In this document: positions 25,229-34,892 of the stretch, one piece after another | How the letters are laid out: the number at the start of each line of letters is the position of its first letter | Position numbering within the stretch: position 1 is the first letter of the stretch | Source: Lentilactobacillus otakiensis DSM 19908 = JCM 15040 | GTDB lineage: Bacteria > Bacillota > Bacilli > Lactobacillales > Lactobacillaceae | NCBI RefSeq assembly: GCF_001434145.1 | Contig: NZ_AZED01000014.1 | Coordinates: forward strand, 434,001-498,000 | DNA length: 64,000 nt | Direction: 5' to 3' | The notes under the pieces: generated by a model | What the model was told of the DNA's origin: nothing | The model's database searches: none | The model's input: only the letters and a program-made list of their open reading frames with translations | Position numbers and translations under genes: made by a program

Positions 25229-26848
25229 TTATTTAACGTAAGCTTCTTTGAAGTTGTAGTTGGCACCAGCAGTGTTGTAAACAATTCCCTTAACCTTGGA
25301 GTTGACCATCCATTTTTCACCGGATTGATACAGTGGAATAATGGCTTGATCCTTCAAAGCCAAGTTCTGAGCCTTAACCATGTCGTCCCAACGAGCATTG
25401 GCATTGCTGCCATCGTCCGCGTTGCTGGCTTTGATTAATGAATCATATTGAGAATTCTTCCAGCCGGAAATGTTGCTTGGGTTGTTTGAAGTCAGGATAT
25501 TTAAGAATGTAATTGGATCGGAGAAATCTGCGAACCAGTTAGCAACCGTTACAGTAAATTGGCCGTCAGCTTGACGCGACAAGATTGAACGTCCTGGAAT
25601 GTTGTTCAATGAAACGGTCAACCCAGGTAACTTCTGGAGTGCGCTTTGCAGATATTCACTTAATTGCTTTTGATCACTACCGTCAGAATTCAACAGTGTG
25701 AAGTGCAAGGATGTTCTACCAACTTCTTGAAGACCTTCTTTGAACAGCTGCTTTGCTTTAGTTGGGTTGTAAGTCATTGAAGCTGGTGCAGTCGTATCTT
25801 TAGTAAAATCAGTCCCGTTCTTAGGTGAAACGGCTAACCCTTCAGAAACAAAACTGTTGTTGTCAATGGCACCGCCACCCATCACTTTGTTAGCCAATGT
25901 GTTTCGGTTGATGATCATTGACATTGCTTGACGAATCTTCAAGTTCTTAAAGACTTTGTTCTTCTGGTTGACAGCAATGTAATAATTAGAAGATTGTTTA
26001 CGAGAAATCATATCTTTCTTGTTACCCATTTGCTTAGCTTGAGTTGCTGATAATTGTGACATATCAAGCTTGCCTTGGTTGTACAAATTCAGTGAAGTAG
26101 ATGGATCAGGTTGAACACTGAATTTGATGTCGTCTAATTTAACAGCTTTTTTGTCCCAGTAATTCGTATTCTTCTTCAATGTCCATTTATTGTTGGTACC
26201 AGTCCAACCGGTCAACGTAAATGGACCGTTGTATACCTGAGTCTTAGCTGATGTTCCGTAATCATTACCGTATTTGTTAACAGTCTTAGAGTCTTGTGGG
26301 AAAAAGACTGGGAAGCCCATCAGCAGATTAAAGTAAGGAATTCGTTGTTCAAGGTTAACAGTCAATTTGTACTTGCCATCTGCCTTAATTCCCAATGTGG
26401 AAACCTTGGCTTTCTTGTTTTGAATCTTGTCAGCGTTCTTAATTCCAGAGAACAAGTAACCATATTGTGAAGCAGTCTTAGGGTTCAAAGTTCGCTGCCA
26501 TGAATAAACAAAATCTTGAGCAGTTACAGGATCGCCGTTACTCCACTTGGCACCTTTACGAAGATTGTAAGTATAGGTTTTACCATCCTTAGAAACAGTC
26601 CAGGATTTCGCAATTCCTGGTTGAACTTTACTATCCTTACCCAAACGAACCAAGCCTTCATCAACGTTATTCAAAACGTTGAAGGTTCCAACAGCCGTTG
26701 TCTTTGATGGATCGACGGTTGTCAGTTCAGAATCAGTCGAAGTGGTAATCGTCTTCTTTTCTTGTCCAGACTTTTGACCACAACCAGCCAGAATTAATGC
26801 AATGCTTGCTACACCTGCGAGTGCAGCCACTCCACGAGATAAATGCAT
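25229..26848 (-). CDS. Oligopeptide ABC transporter substrate-binding lipoprotein (OppA/DppE family)
   Basis: The 539-residue extracytoplasmic binding protein has a signal peptide with lipobox LAGC (residues 20-23). It shows the family pattern LTTVDPSKTT, NVDEGLVRLGKD and YTYNLRKGAKWSNGDPVTA-like sequence near residues 95-115. It should deliver peptides to an ABC permease, but no permease genes are nearby, so it must use a system encoded elsewhere. The adjacent epimerase and endopeptidase genes suggest murein peptides as a ligand, like MppA or DppE (inference). It has a good AGAGGAGG site before its ATG. Confidence 0.9.
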   Translation of the reverse strand: MHLSRGVAALAGVASIALILAGCGQKSGQEKKTITTSTDSELTTVDPSKTTAVGTFNVLNNVDEGLVRLGKDSKVQPGIAKSWTVSKDGKTYTYNLRKGAKWSNGDPVTAQDFVYSWQRTLNPKTASQYGYLFSGIKNADKIQNKKAKVSTLGIKADGKYKLTVNLEQRIPYFNLLMGFPVFFPQDSKTVNKYGNDYGTSAKTQVYNGPFTLTGWTGTNNKWTLKKNTNYWDKKAVKLDDIKFSVQPDPSTSLNLYNQGKLDMSQLSATQAKQMGNKKDMISRKQSSNYYIAVNQKNKVFKNLKIRQAMSMIINRNTLANKVMGGGAIDNNSFVSEGLAVSPKNGTDFTKDTTAPASMTYNPTKAKQLFKEGLQEVGRTSLHFTLLNSDGSDQKQLSEYLQSALQKLPGLTVSLNNIPGRSILSRQADGQFTVTVANWFADFSDPITFLNILTSNNPSNISGWKNSQYDSLIKASNADDGSNANARWDDMVKAQNLALKDQAIIPLYQSGEKWMVNSKVKGIVYNTAGANYNFKEAYVK

Positions 26849-26917
26849 GATATAATCCTCCTCTAATATGTAAGCCGCTAAACAAACTTATCTTGTCTCT
26901 AATTTAGCATAAAAGTG

Positions 26918-26963
26918 TAAAAAAAACAGGCTTTTTCTAATATCAATTTCAGAAAGCCTGTGC
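26918..26963 (-). terminator. Terminator after the C39-like gene
   Basis: On the minus strand ACAGGCTTTCT pairs with AGAAAAAGCCTGT, with a small bulge, and is followed by a run of eight T. It divides the 31.5-27.0 kb group from the substrate-binding protein gene. Confidence 0.82.
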
Positions 26964-26987
26964 AAATATGCGATTTTACTGTGAATT

Positions 26988-27539
26988 TTACTTATTGATG
27001 GCAATTGCCATTCGTCTGGAGTTATATATCCGCTCAAACTTGGATTGAGGTAACCAGTATTGGCCATCAATTGGGTCACTCACATGAACTTGGTCGCCGT
27101 CCAGCCCATCCAAAAGAACCGCGTGATTATTGGTAGGAACTTTCCCGAATGGATAAATATCCCAATCTGGATCTTCAAAATGAACGGTCACAAAGGTCAG
27201 CACAGGGTTGCCATGACGGACCGCATCATAAAGCCATTGCGGATCAGCACCACTTAACTCCTGTAGGTGTCCATATTGAGAGCCCCACCAGATTAACGGT
27301 CTGGTAAAAATTGCTTCAAATTTTCCGGACTGGTTTTTGAATGGTGACCCACCGAATCCGTGATATGGGTTGTCGTCAGCTGAAATCGGCATCTTTAACA
27401 AAAATTGCCCATAGTTGAGTTGGTCAGCACGATTTTGATAATGAAGCCCCTCCAATAAACTGGCAGGTTCACAACCATTAATCGCCCCCCAGGCATTTTG
27501 ATCAATGTTTTCAGCACCTAATAATACTCTGGAACTCAT
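26988..27539 (-). CDS. C39-like cysteine peptidase domain protein
   Basis: The 183-residue single-domain protein has a probable catalytic Cys in NGCEPASLL (residue 23) and His in NNHAVLLDGLDGDQVHVSDP near residue 140. The latter looks like the C39_2/YvpB fold, with Asp following in the DP motif. There is no signal peptide or membrane segment, unlike secreted YvpB proteins. Its ATG overlaps the stop of the DmpA-like gene (ATGA), pointing to translational coupling. A thiol peptidase activity is probable; the substrate is unknown. Confidence 0.75.
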   Translation of the reverse strand: MSSRVLLGAENIDQNAWGAINGCEPASLLEGLHYQNRADQLNYGQFLLKMPISADDNPYHGFGGSPFKNQSGKFEAIFTRPLIWWGSQYGHLQELSGADPQWLYDAVRHGNPVLTFVTVHFEDPDWDIYPFGKVPTNNHAVLLDGLDGDQVHVSDPIDGQYWLPQSKFERIYNSRRMAIAINK

Positions 27540-28645
27540 TTGATCACCCCAAGTTGTGAAAATACTTGATCAACCATATCAGAATATTCTGGTTGCTGAT
27601 TTGACAGCTTCTTGCATGCATCAATTAAGCTCAAGCGAAGACGACCTTTACGATCAACAACTGATTCAGCGTGAACCATCGAGCTCAAGACTGACTCATC
27701 GACAACCGCTGCGGTTGCTCTGAAGAACAAATCAATTTGATTGTCATTGAATCTCGTAACAGTATCAAATTCGCTGGTTTCAAAATGATCGACTTGATTG
27801 GCGGTTGAAAATGCCAAGACAATTTCACCACTCCCATTGCCGATATAGCCACCAGTGCGGTTGATGCCAACCGTTGCCCGTTTGGCCATTCGTTGGAGTT
27901 GACGCGAATTTAATGGTGCATCCGTTGCCAAGATGGTAATGATCGACCCTTTTTCTTCCTTCTTTTTGTCTTCAGCCAGCATCTTAGCTAATGGCGCCCC
28001 AATTGGTGCACCATTGACAATAAAGTCGGTCAAATAGCCATAGTTGGTCATCACAAGCGCTCCGACCGTGTATTGATGCTTATCATCAACAGTCACAATT
28101 CGTGAGGAAGAACCAATGCCGCCTTTGAGATCATAGCACATCATCCCACGTCCGCTGCCAACTGCACCTTCTTCGAATGAATCACCAACTGCTGCCAAGG
28201 CATCATCGACGTCCTGTTCGGTAATAGCCATTTTACGGATATTTGAAACATCACCATCATTGCACTCGGCAACAATTGGATTGACAGTGCTGGTAGAATC
28301 ACCAATTTCCGGATTCTGGGCCAGCATTTTTTTAGTCAGCGCATTTAAGGCAGTCCCAACGCCAAACGTATTCGTCATAATAATTGGCGTTTCAATTGTG
28401 CCGAGCTCGTCAATTTGGACTAGGCCGACACTTTTTCCAAAACCGTTAATGACACATGAAGCAGCCGGTACCTTATGACGAAACAGATTCCCGGTGTGTG
28501 GCAGAATTGCAGTCACGCCACTGTGGACATCGTCCTCATCAACGGTGACCTGGCCCACTTTAACGCCGGCAACATCGGTAATCAGATTCCGTTTGCCTTT
28601 GACACCATCCGAAAGATCATTCATTAATTTGACAGCTAATCCCAT
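27536..28645 (-). CDS. P1/S58-family aminopeptidase (DmpA/BapA-like)
   Basis: The 369-residue protein belongs to the self-cleaving N-terminal-nucleophile peptidases. The opening NDLSDGVKGKRNLITDVAGVKVGQ is a variant of the family start. The block SGRGMMCYDLKGGIGSSSR should contain the Gly-Ser cleavage point and the nucleophile Ser (about residue 177). Members remove D- or beta-amino acids or ordinary N-terminal residues from small peptides. ATG 28645 follows GAGAGGTG; GTG 28654 lies inside that site. It is translated together with the downstream C39-like gene. The substrate cannot be read from the sequence. Confidence 0.85.
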   Translation of the reverse strand: MGLAVKLMNDLSDGVKGKRNLITDVAGVKVGQVTVDEDDVHSGVTAILPHTGNLFRHKVPAASCVINGFGKSVGLVQIDELGTIETPIIMTNTFGVGTALNALTKKMLAQNPEIGDSTSTVNPIVAECNDGDVSNIRKMAITEQDVDDALAAVGDSFEEGAVGSGRGMMCYDLKGGIGSSSRIVTVDDKHQYTVGALVMTNYGYLTDFIVNGAPIGAPLAKMLAEDKKKEEKGSIITILATDAPLNSRQLQRMAKRATVGINRTGGYIGNGSGEIVLAFSTANQVDHFETSEFDTVTRFNDNQIDLFFRATAAVVDESVLSSMVHAESVVDRKGRLRLSLIDACKKLSNQQPEYSDMVDQVFSQLGVIK

Positions 28646-28668
28646 AATTGACACCTCTCACAATCATT

Positions 28669-29382
28669 TTACATATATAAGATTGATGCGATCATCGCAC
28701 CAACAGCAATTAGATTATTTAGAAAATGCAGACCAATTGACACTTTCAGATTCTTAGTTGTGATATACAAATAAGCCAAAGCACAGCCTAAGATTGCATA
28801 GGTCAAAAAACTGATGACATTAAAATGGGCAAAATCAGGATCCATATGCGGGAATGCGAAAACAACCCCGCTCAGGATAATTGGTGCCCATTTGCTTGTT
28901 GATTTAAAGAAGGCCGTTATCAGATACCCACGAAAAATCGTTTCCTCTAATATTGGTGAACAAAAGATTGCCGTGAACCCCATCAAAATGAGCGTTAGGT
29001 GGTTACTGGTCAGAAGTGTTTGAATCTCCTGATTGTTATCAGTTTGAGTCACATGATAGACCAGTTTATTCAAATTCCCCAGCAATATCTCAACAACAAT
29101 AAAGCCAGCCCAAGCAATGACAATCATTTTCACATTTTGCCAGGTCACTTTTTTGACTTCATAGCGGCCATACTTACGATAGGCATATTGGGCAAGCCAA
29201 ATGGCGACGACGAACCCCAATAGATAAACAGCTGCAACCGCATAGTTACCAATAGCTGACATCTTACCTTGCGCGATGAACATTAATGGCAGCTGCACAG
29301 AACCTACCACGACAATGAGGCCAACGAAAATCATTAATCGTTCAAAATAATCACCAAAAGTTAATTTTCTTTCATTCTGCAT
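28669..29382 (-). CDS. CPBP-family intramembrane metalloprotease
   Basis: The 237-residue membrane protein has about seven hydrophobic segments. The CPBP (Abi) motifs are complete: EETIFRG near residue 146, FAFPHMD near residue 177, and the last His in LHFLNN near residue 220. In lactic acid bacteria such proteins often give bacteriocin self-immunity or process membrane peptides. It lies between a secreted S53 protease gene (11 bp upstream) and a DmpA-type peptidase gene (23 bp downstream). The start has AAGGAG seven bases before ATG. Confidence 0.88.
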   Translation of the reverse strand: MQNERKLTFGDYFERLMIFVGLIVVVGSVQLPLMFIAQGKMSAIGNYAVAAVYLLGFVVAIWLAQYAYRKYGRYEVKKVTWQNVKMIVIAWAGFIVVEILLGNLNKLVYHVTQTDNNQEIQTLLTSNHLTLILMGFTAIFCSPILEETIFRGYLITAFFKSTSKWAPIILSGVVFAFPHMDPDFAHFNVISFLTYAILGCALAYLYITTKNLKVSIGLHFLNNLIAVGAMIASILYM

Positions 29383-29393
29383 GCATGATCTCC

Positions 29394-31250
29394 TTAATTA
29401 TTAAAAGCCTTATTTAATGCGGTAAAGTCGACAGTTCCTAATCCAGTCGCCTGATTATACAACTTACCCGGTTGGCCGGTGTAATACAAATTAGTGTTGT
29501 TTGTTCGACTATCCAAAGGCTTAAACGGTGAATCAGTTCTTTTGGCAAATTTGTAAATCTGGGGGTTCCAGAATCCCAACCTGCCGTTCGTATTAAAATC
29601 AGATATTAGAACGCTTGCGGCTGCCATTTGTGGAGCCACAACACTGGTCCCCCCGGTAATCAGCCACTGACCCTTTGAATTACGGTTATTTTTAGGGGTA
29701 ATAAACATGCTATACCCAGTGTTGGGATCAGCGTTAGCAGAAATATCAGGTAAATTCCGACCACTCGATTTACCAGTCTTGTTAACTGGTTTCTTCAGGA
29801 GCTCTGGCCGCCCATACTTAAACTTCCATAAATTGGTGGCATCATAAGTTCCGACGCCACTGACTCCCTTTTGATAGCTGGGAACAGCATTATACTTGCT
29901 GAAGCCGCCACCACCGCCAGCAAAGAAGCTTTGCAGCATGTCCAAATTACCAAAAAAACGTTGACGCTTGTAATTTGGGTACAGAAAGTCTGCTCCCCAA
30001 GCACGTTCCTTGGTGATCGAGACTTTTTTCTTATTCACGGTGTATGTTTTGGGGAGTGTCGTCCCACCAACTGCAGTCACGTATGAAGAATTAGAGGGCG
30101 TATCAACTGATAGTCCAGAAGTTAGCCCAGTCGTGATCCCATCGTAAGCACCATTATCACCAGTTGCGGTAAAAACACTCATCCCTTGAGCAGCAGCCTG
30201 CTCGAATAACAGGTTCATAATTTGGTTATACTTTTTCGGGGTGATCCCTTGTTTCATTTCGTAAGCCACTTGAGCTTCACTTTGACCCCAACTGAGTGAT
30301 AAAGTATCAGCCACATTTTGGCCCACGGCGGCTGCAATGGAATTCACCATCCCGGTAATATTGGGTCTGGCAATATAGGTTCGAATGTTGCTGCCAGGTG
30401 CAATTGCCCCCGCTTGTTCAACATCAATTGTTGTTTCGTCATAGCCATCCCAAGTACCTTTGAAGCCATTAGTTCGATAAACACTCAATCGATTGGATTT
30501 AACATCAATGCCTTCATCGTCCCAGTATCGGTACACGTCGTTAGGATGAAAATTGGCAAACGAAATAATCCCAATCGTCTTACTCCGACCAGTGGCACCG
30601 TTATCATATAACGACTGAAGATTATACCGGTGGACAAACCGAGTTGGTGAATATTTTTTCGTGGTCGTCGAAACGGACGCATTCGCTGTTCGGGTGTGGA
30701 GTGAAGACGGTTCGTATTGTGTCTTGTATGAGGAAAATGGTGAATAATTAGACAAGCCAAAAACGGTATACACAACTTTTGATAGTTTTTTTGGCAACTG
30801 AGGATTGCGGTTCGCCTTTTGATACTTAACTTCACCGTTATTCACATTGACCAGGTTGACTTTAAAAGCCTTTTCAATATTCTTGGTTGACCCCCGAACA
30901 ACCATAATCAAATTACCTTTGTATGTTTCGGCTTTGAGGTGATACTTCCTTAAATAAGATTGCAATGCCTTGATTTGTTTTGGGCTTTGTCCAAATCGTT
31001 TTGAGAAGGTACTGGGGGTCACAAATTTCCGGTAACTACCAGAATTTGGGTTAACTGAATCATAGACAAACTTATGAAGGGATTTCTGACTTTTTGGGCG
31101 TAACACAATATCAACCAACTGTTGTTTGGAGTCCGAGACATTGGAGGTGCTGGCTTGTGCTGATTGGCTTGTGGACAGACTGGTCCCAACAAGCATTAAT
31201 ATGGTCATTCCGGATGATATGAAAATCTTTTTAAGCCAATTCTTCGTCAT
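29394..31250 (-). CDS. Secreted S53 (sedolisin/kumamolisin-type) protease, second copy
   Basis: The 618-residue pre-pro-protease has a signal peptide ending near QAS (about residue 34) and a pro-domain (YRKFVTPSTFSKRFG). The catalytic residues are Glu272 and Asp276 (ETTID), Asp365 (ATGDNG) and Ser536 (GGTSVVAPQ). It is clearly homologous to the product at 18579-20450 but diverged, with the best match at the C-terminal QIYKFA and LYYTGQPGKLYNQATGLGT-like end (the shared run is near the last 35 residues). ATG 31250 follows GAAGGGG; the upstream TTG was rejected. The gene begins 15 bp after a small membrane protein gene and precedes the CPBP protease gene. Confidence 0.9.
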   Translation of the reverse strand: MTKNWLKKIFISSGMTILMLVGTSLSTSQSAQASTSNVSDSKQQLVDIVLRPKSQKSLHKFVYDSVNPNSGSYRKFVTPSTFSKRFGQSPKQIKALQSYLRKYHLKAETYKGNLIMVVRGSTKNIEKAFKVNLVNVNNGEVKYQKANRNPQLPKKLSKVVYTVFGLSNYSPFSSYKTQYEPSSLHTRTANASVSTTTKKYSPTRFVHRYNLQSLYDNGATGRSKTIGIISFANFHPNDVYRYWDDEGIDVKSNRLSVYRTNGFKGTWDGYDETTIDVEQAGAIAPGSNIRTYIARPNITGMVNSIAAAVGQNVADTLSLSWGQSEAQVAYEMKQGITPKKYNQIMNLLFEQAAAQGMSVFTATGDNGAYDGITTGLTSGLSVDTPSNSSYVTAVGGTTLPKTYTVNKKKVSITKERAWGADFLYPNYKRQRFFGNLDMLQSFFAGGGGGFSKYNAVPSYQKGVSGVGTYDATNLWKFKYGRPELLKKPVNKTGKSSGRNLPDISANADPNTGYSMFITPKNNRNSKGQWLITGGTSVVAPQMAAASVLISDFNTNGRLGFWNPQIYKFAKRTDSPFKPLDSRTNNTNLYYTGQPGKLYNQATGLGTVDFTALNKAFNN

Positions 31251-31265
31251 ACAATTCCCCTTCAA

Positions 31266-31511
31266 TTAAGGATTTGAGTGGTGATCCCCATTCTCATTCT
31301 CTTCTCGTTCACGTAGTTCTTTTTTCTGGTCACGTTGACGGACAATCATCACAACCAATGGCGTTAAGATTAACCGGATCAAAATAATTGCGATTAACCA
31401 GATCAACGCAAAAGAAAGAACCGACATGTGCCATGATTTGGTAACAAAGAATGCCACTCCCAACACCAAGATGACAGCCCCAATGATCAAGAACAATTTA
31501 GACTTTTTCAA
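31266..31511 (-). CDS. Small membrane protein, two helices and charged tail
   Basis: The 81-residue protein has two membrane segments (residues 5-23 and 30-55) and a highly charged tail rich in Arg, Glu and Asp. The start is TTG 31511 with CAGGAG seven bases upstream. It is directly upstream of the second S53 protease gene, 15 bp apart, so both are probably on one transcript. No family is recognised. A role in membrane-level control or export of the protease is only a guess from position. Confidence 0.65.
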   Translation of the reverse strand: MKKSKLFLIIGAVILVLGVAFFVTKSWHMSVLSFALIWLIAIILIRLILTPLVVMIVRQRDQKKELREREENENGDHHSNP

Positions 31512-31593
31512 ATGAATTCTCCTGTAAAATTTCTTATTTCATACTATCATACTTTTAACCCCGAATTCACGTTCGAATTAGTAAAGTTACAGT

Positions 31594-31623
31594 TTGTATT
31601 CTGATATTTAAAATCGATATAAT
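31594..31623 (+). promoter_or_regulatory. Promoter of mscL
   Basis: TTGTAT (31594-31599) and TATAAT (31618-31623) are separated by 18 bp and lie 45 bp before the mscL start. Confidence 0.65.
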
Positions 31624-31667
31624 CAATATAACATCAGTTATAAAACAATTGAGAGGAGAAAGAGGTT

Positions 31668-32033
31668 ATGCTAAAAGAATTTAAAGAATTCATTGCCCGT
31701 GGCAACGTCATTGACTTGGCAGTCGGTGTCATTATTGGAGGTGCGTTCACTGGGATCGTCACTTCATTGACGAATAATTTAATCAACCCACTGATTGGAA
31801 TATTCCTGGGAAGAATGGATTTGTCCAATTTGGTCATCAAAGTTGGTGATGCAACATTCAGGTATGGCGCATTTATTAATTCCCTGATTAATTTTATCAT
31901 TGTCGCCTTTGTGGTCTTTATCTTAATCAAACTCATCAATAAGGTCATTAAACGTCAGCCTGCCAGACCAGCAATCGATAACAAGGAAGTACTACTTTCG
32001 GAAATTAGAGATTTGTTAAAAGACAAACAATAA
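31668..32033 (+). CDS. mscL: Large-conductance mechanosensitive channel MscL
   Basis: The 121-residue channel has the amphipathic N-terminus [25 protein letters not shown] (shown here only as its family pattern), two membrane helices (about 16-45 and 66-90) and a hydrophilic C-terminal helix. It opens under membrane tension and releases solutes during osmotic downshock. Length is normal for the family (120-150). GAGAGGAG gives a strong ribosome-binding site, and a promoter lies at 31594-31623. It is probably monocistronic; the phosphorylase gene downstream is 124 bp away with its own ribosome-binding site. Confidence 0.95.
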   Translation: MLKEFKEFIARGNVIDLAVGVIIGGAFTGIVTSLTNNLINPLIGIFLGRMDLSNLVIKVGDATFRYGAFINSLINFIIVAFVVFILIKLINKVIKRQPARPAIDNKEVLLSEIRDLLKDKQ

Positions 32034-32157
32034 TTCAATCAAAACACTTGGCCGACCATTCAAAAACGCCAATTCATTGCGATTGAACGCTGTGTAGGCT
32101 AGAATTAAAAGTGTGAAGGATTATTTTATTTCCCAAAAATTGAGAAGAGGTTTTGTT

Positions 32158-34875
32158 ATGAGAACGTTTGCTATTAGGGCTCGTGATGGGGTCATGGAGC
32201 TTAATTATTCAGAAGATTCCAACCGACCACCATTTCGAAAGTTTATGATCACATATAACCCCAAATTTTCAATTGGCGATAATCTTGAAAATATCAAGGC
32301 GGCTTTAACCGGCTTGCCTATTGATGCTGCAATTATTGAAAACTCATTGAATTATGAGTTTTCCGATACGATTATCGGGATTAATCACCAAAAGATTGAT
32401 ATTGGCTTGGCAATTGCGAACATGATGAATGTACCAGTTGTCAACCTACAAAAGATCAAAGAAGTCGGTTTGGAAAAGGCCGTCGCCGAAAAGGAAGAAT
32501 ACCTTAAATGGCATTTGGATTATTATGGTGAATATGCCGGTAAGCGAAATTACGGTCAAGAAGCCATGCTGACCATTGGAAATGGGTACTTTGGTTTACG
32601 AGGGGCATATGTTGAGTCCCACGCCGATAAAGATAATTACCCTGGCATGTATGTTGCCGGTGTTTATAACCAATTGACCACTAAAATTAATGATCGTGAC
32701 GTGGTCAATGAAGATTTGGTCAATCTACCAAATGCACAGTACATCAGTTTTGGAGTCGATCACCAATTACCATTTACTATTAAAAAAGCAGATATTCAGG
32801 ATATTTACCGAAGCCTCGATCTAAAGACCGGTGCTTTGACGACTACCCTGCACATTCAGCTTTCAACAGGTCATATCATTCAAGTTCGGGCTACCAAGGC
32901 TGCCAACATGAACCAGTGGCACCGTTACGCCGTCAAGTACGAACTCAAGCCAATTAATTTCTCCGGCAGCTTACAAATTTATGCCGGAATTGATGGCAAT
33001 GTCATTAATGGAAATGTTGAACGTTATCAAGATTTCGACCAACATCATATTGATGTGATTGGCATGGCCGCTCACGATAACCAAGTTTCCATGACCGGTC
33101 AGACCAAGACCTCGCATGTTCAGTTTGTAATCAATTCAAAACTCAGCAGTCAAAATTTGGATACTAAGAAATTAATTGATACAACGACTGAGGAAGGCAA
33201 AGTTGAACAGACTTTAAGCATCAACGTTGAACCTGGTAAAGAATATGAATTTGAAAAGAACGTCACCGTCTTCACCTCGAAAGATAAAGATGCCAATTTA
33301 GAAGCCGATGCTCAAAAAGAACTGGATGATTCATCCTTCGATAACACGTTGTCCGACAGCGAGAAATTCTGGAGCAACGTTTGGCAGCATTCCGATATTA
33401 TTATTGATAATGACTTAACCAGCCAAAAATTGACCCGGGTCAACATATTCCACATGTTGGTTACCAGTGCCGCCCTGGCATCCGGTAAACTTGATGCCTC
33501 AGTTGGTGCCCGTGGGCTTCATGGTGAAGCTTACCGTGGCCATATTTTCTGGGATGTCACGTTTGATTTGCCATTCTACGCGATTCATTATCCAGCAATC
33601 GCTAAGCAATGCCTGCTGTACCGTTATAACCGACTGGCAGAAGCCAGAAAGTATGCGGCCTCCGAAGACAAACAAGGTTCAATGTATCCTTGGCAGTCTG
33701 GAATGTATGGTGACGAGCAATCACAATTCGTTCACTTGAACCCTGTCAGTGGCGAATGGGATCCTGATAATAGTCGTCTTCAACGCCACGTTTCCATCTC
33801 AGTTGCTTACGACATTATCAACTACGTGCACATCACCGGCGACAAAGAATTCATGGATAAATATGGCCTGGAAATGCTTCTTTCCATCTGCAAATTCTGG
33901 GTCAGCATGACCGACTACGACAAAGATGCTGATCGCTACGATATCCACCATGTCATGGGACCAGATGAGTTCCACGAAGAATATCCAAACTCCAACGATC
34001 ATGGCTTAACCAACAATGCTTACACGAACATCATGGTTTCCTGGCTGTTTGATAAAGTCAACACCTTGGTATCGGATGAAGACAGCAAGGTATTGAAGCA
34101 AGCCAGTGAAAAGGCCGGTTTCGATAACGACCTATTATCTAAGATGAACGACATTGATCATAAGCTGCGTTTGGATATCAACGAAGAAGGGATCATTGGC
34201 CAGTTCTCAGGTTACTTCAACCTGTCCAAGCTGAACTTTGATTCTTACCGCAGGAAGTATGGTGACATTTCCAGAATTGACCGGTTACTTAAAGGTGAAG
34301 GAAAGTCACCAGATGCTTACCAAGTCGCCAAACAAGCCGATACGCTCATGGCTTATTACGAATTACCATTTAACGAAGTTCAGGAAGTTATCAACCGTTT
34401 AGGTTACAAGCTGCCTGCCAACTTCTTTACCAGTAACTTGCGATTCTACCTTGACCGAACAACCCATGGTTCCACCCTTTCACGAATTGTTTATTCAGTT
34501 CTTGACGAAATTGATGGCAACATGGACCAGTCATGGCAGCTGTTCTCAACAGCGCTATTCTCGGACTACTACGATATTCAAGGTGGGACGACCGCTGAGG
34601 GTATTCACTTGGGTGTCATGGGTGCCACACTGCAAATTGAGACTAAATGCTACGGTGGTGTTCGTTTTGATACGGACGAAGTCACAATTAATCCTCATCT
34701 GCCAAGCACCTGGAATAAGATTTCGTTTAAAGAAACTTATCAAGGCGTCAATTACAACTTTGTCATTGGCCATCACCGAATTGATGTGACTGCCGATGCA
34801 GATACGCATGTGAGTGTCGCTAAAAAAGCTTATTCCTTAACTAAAAACAAAATGACCACAATTACCTATAAATAA
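32158..34875 (+). CDS. GH65 family disaccharide phosphorylase with N-terminal extension
   Basis: The 905-residue protein contains a complete glycoside hydrolase family 65 region from about residue 130 (YYGEYAGKRNYGQEAMLTIGNGYFG region) to the end. The catalytic acid Glu604 is in GPDEFHE, and the phosphate-site block is GTTAEGIHLGVMG. GH65 phosphorylases split alpha-glucosides with phosphate into beta-glucose 1-phosphate and glucose. The beta-phosphoglucomutase gene 17 bp downstream fits this. Maltose, trehalose, kojibiose or nigerose cannot be told apart by eye. The first ~125 residues are outside the usual ~750-residue family length. ATG 32158 follows AGAAGAGG; the upstream ATG in frame was rejected. 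Confidence 0.88.
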   Translation: MRTFAIRARDGVMELNYSEDSNRPPFRKFMITYNPKFSIGDNLENIKAALTGLPIDAAIIENSLNYEFSDTIIGINHQKIDIGLAIANMMNVPVVNLQKIKEVGLEKAVAEKEEYLKWHLDYYGEYAGKRNYGQEAMLTIGNGYFGLRGAYVESHADKDNYPGMYVAGVYNQLTTKINDRDVVNEDLVNLPNAQYISFGVDHQLPFTIKKADIQDIYRSLDLKTGALTTTLHIQLSTGHIIQVRATKAANMNQWHRYAVKYELKPINFSGSLQIYAGIDGNVINGNVERYQDFDQHHIDVIGMAAHDNQVSMTGQTKTSHVQFVINSKLSSQNLDTKKLIDTTTEEGKVEQTLSINVEPGKEYEFEKNVTVFTSKDKDANLEADAQKELDDSSFDNTLSDSEKFWSNVWQHSDIIIDNDLTSQKLTRVNIFHMLVTSAALASGKLDASVGARGLHGEAYRGHIFWDVTFDLPFYAIHYPAIAKQCLLYRYNRLAEARKYAASEDKQGSMYPWQSGMYGDEQSQFVHLNPVSGEWDPDNSRLQRHVSISVAYDIINYVHITGDKEFMDKYGLEMLLSICKFWVSMTDYDKDADRYDIHHVMGPDEFHEEYPNSNDHGLTNNAYTNIMVSWLFDKVNTLVSDEDSKVLKQASEKAGFDNDLLSKMNDIDHKLRLDINEEGIIGQFSGYFNLSKLNFDSYRRKYGDISRIDRLLKGEGKSPDAYQVAKQADTLMAYYELPFNEVQEVINRLGYKLPANFFTSNLRFYLDRTTHGSTLSRIVYSVLDEIDGNMDQSWQLFSTALFSDYYDIQGGTTAEGIHLGVMGATLQIETKCYGGVRFDTDEVTINPHLPSTWNKISFKETYQGVNYNFVIGHHRIDVTADADTHVSVAKKAYSLTKNKMTTITYK

Positions 34876-34892
34876 ATGAGGAGTGAATCATA

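Noticed and set aside
32113-32157. Upstream ATG of the GH65 gene
   Set aside because: AGAAGAGG lies between it and ATG 32158, and no ribosome-binding site precedes the earlier ATG.
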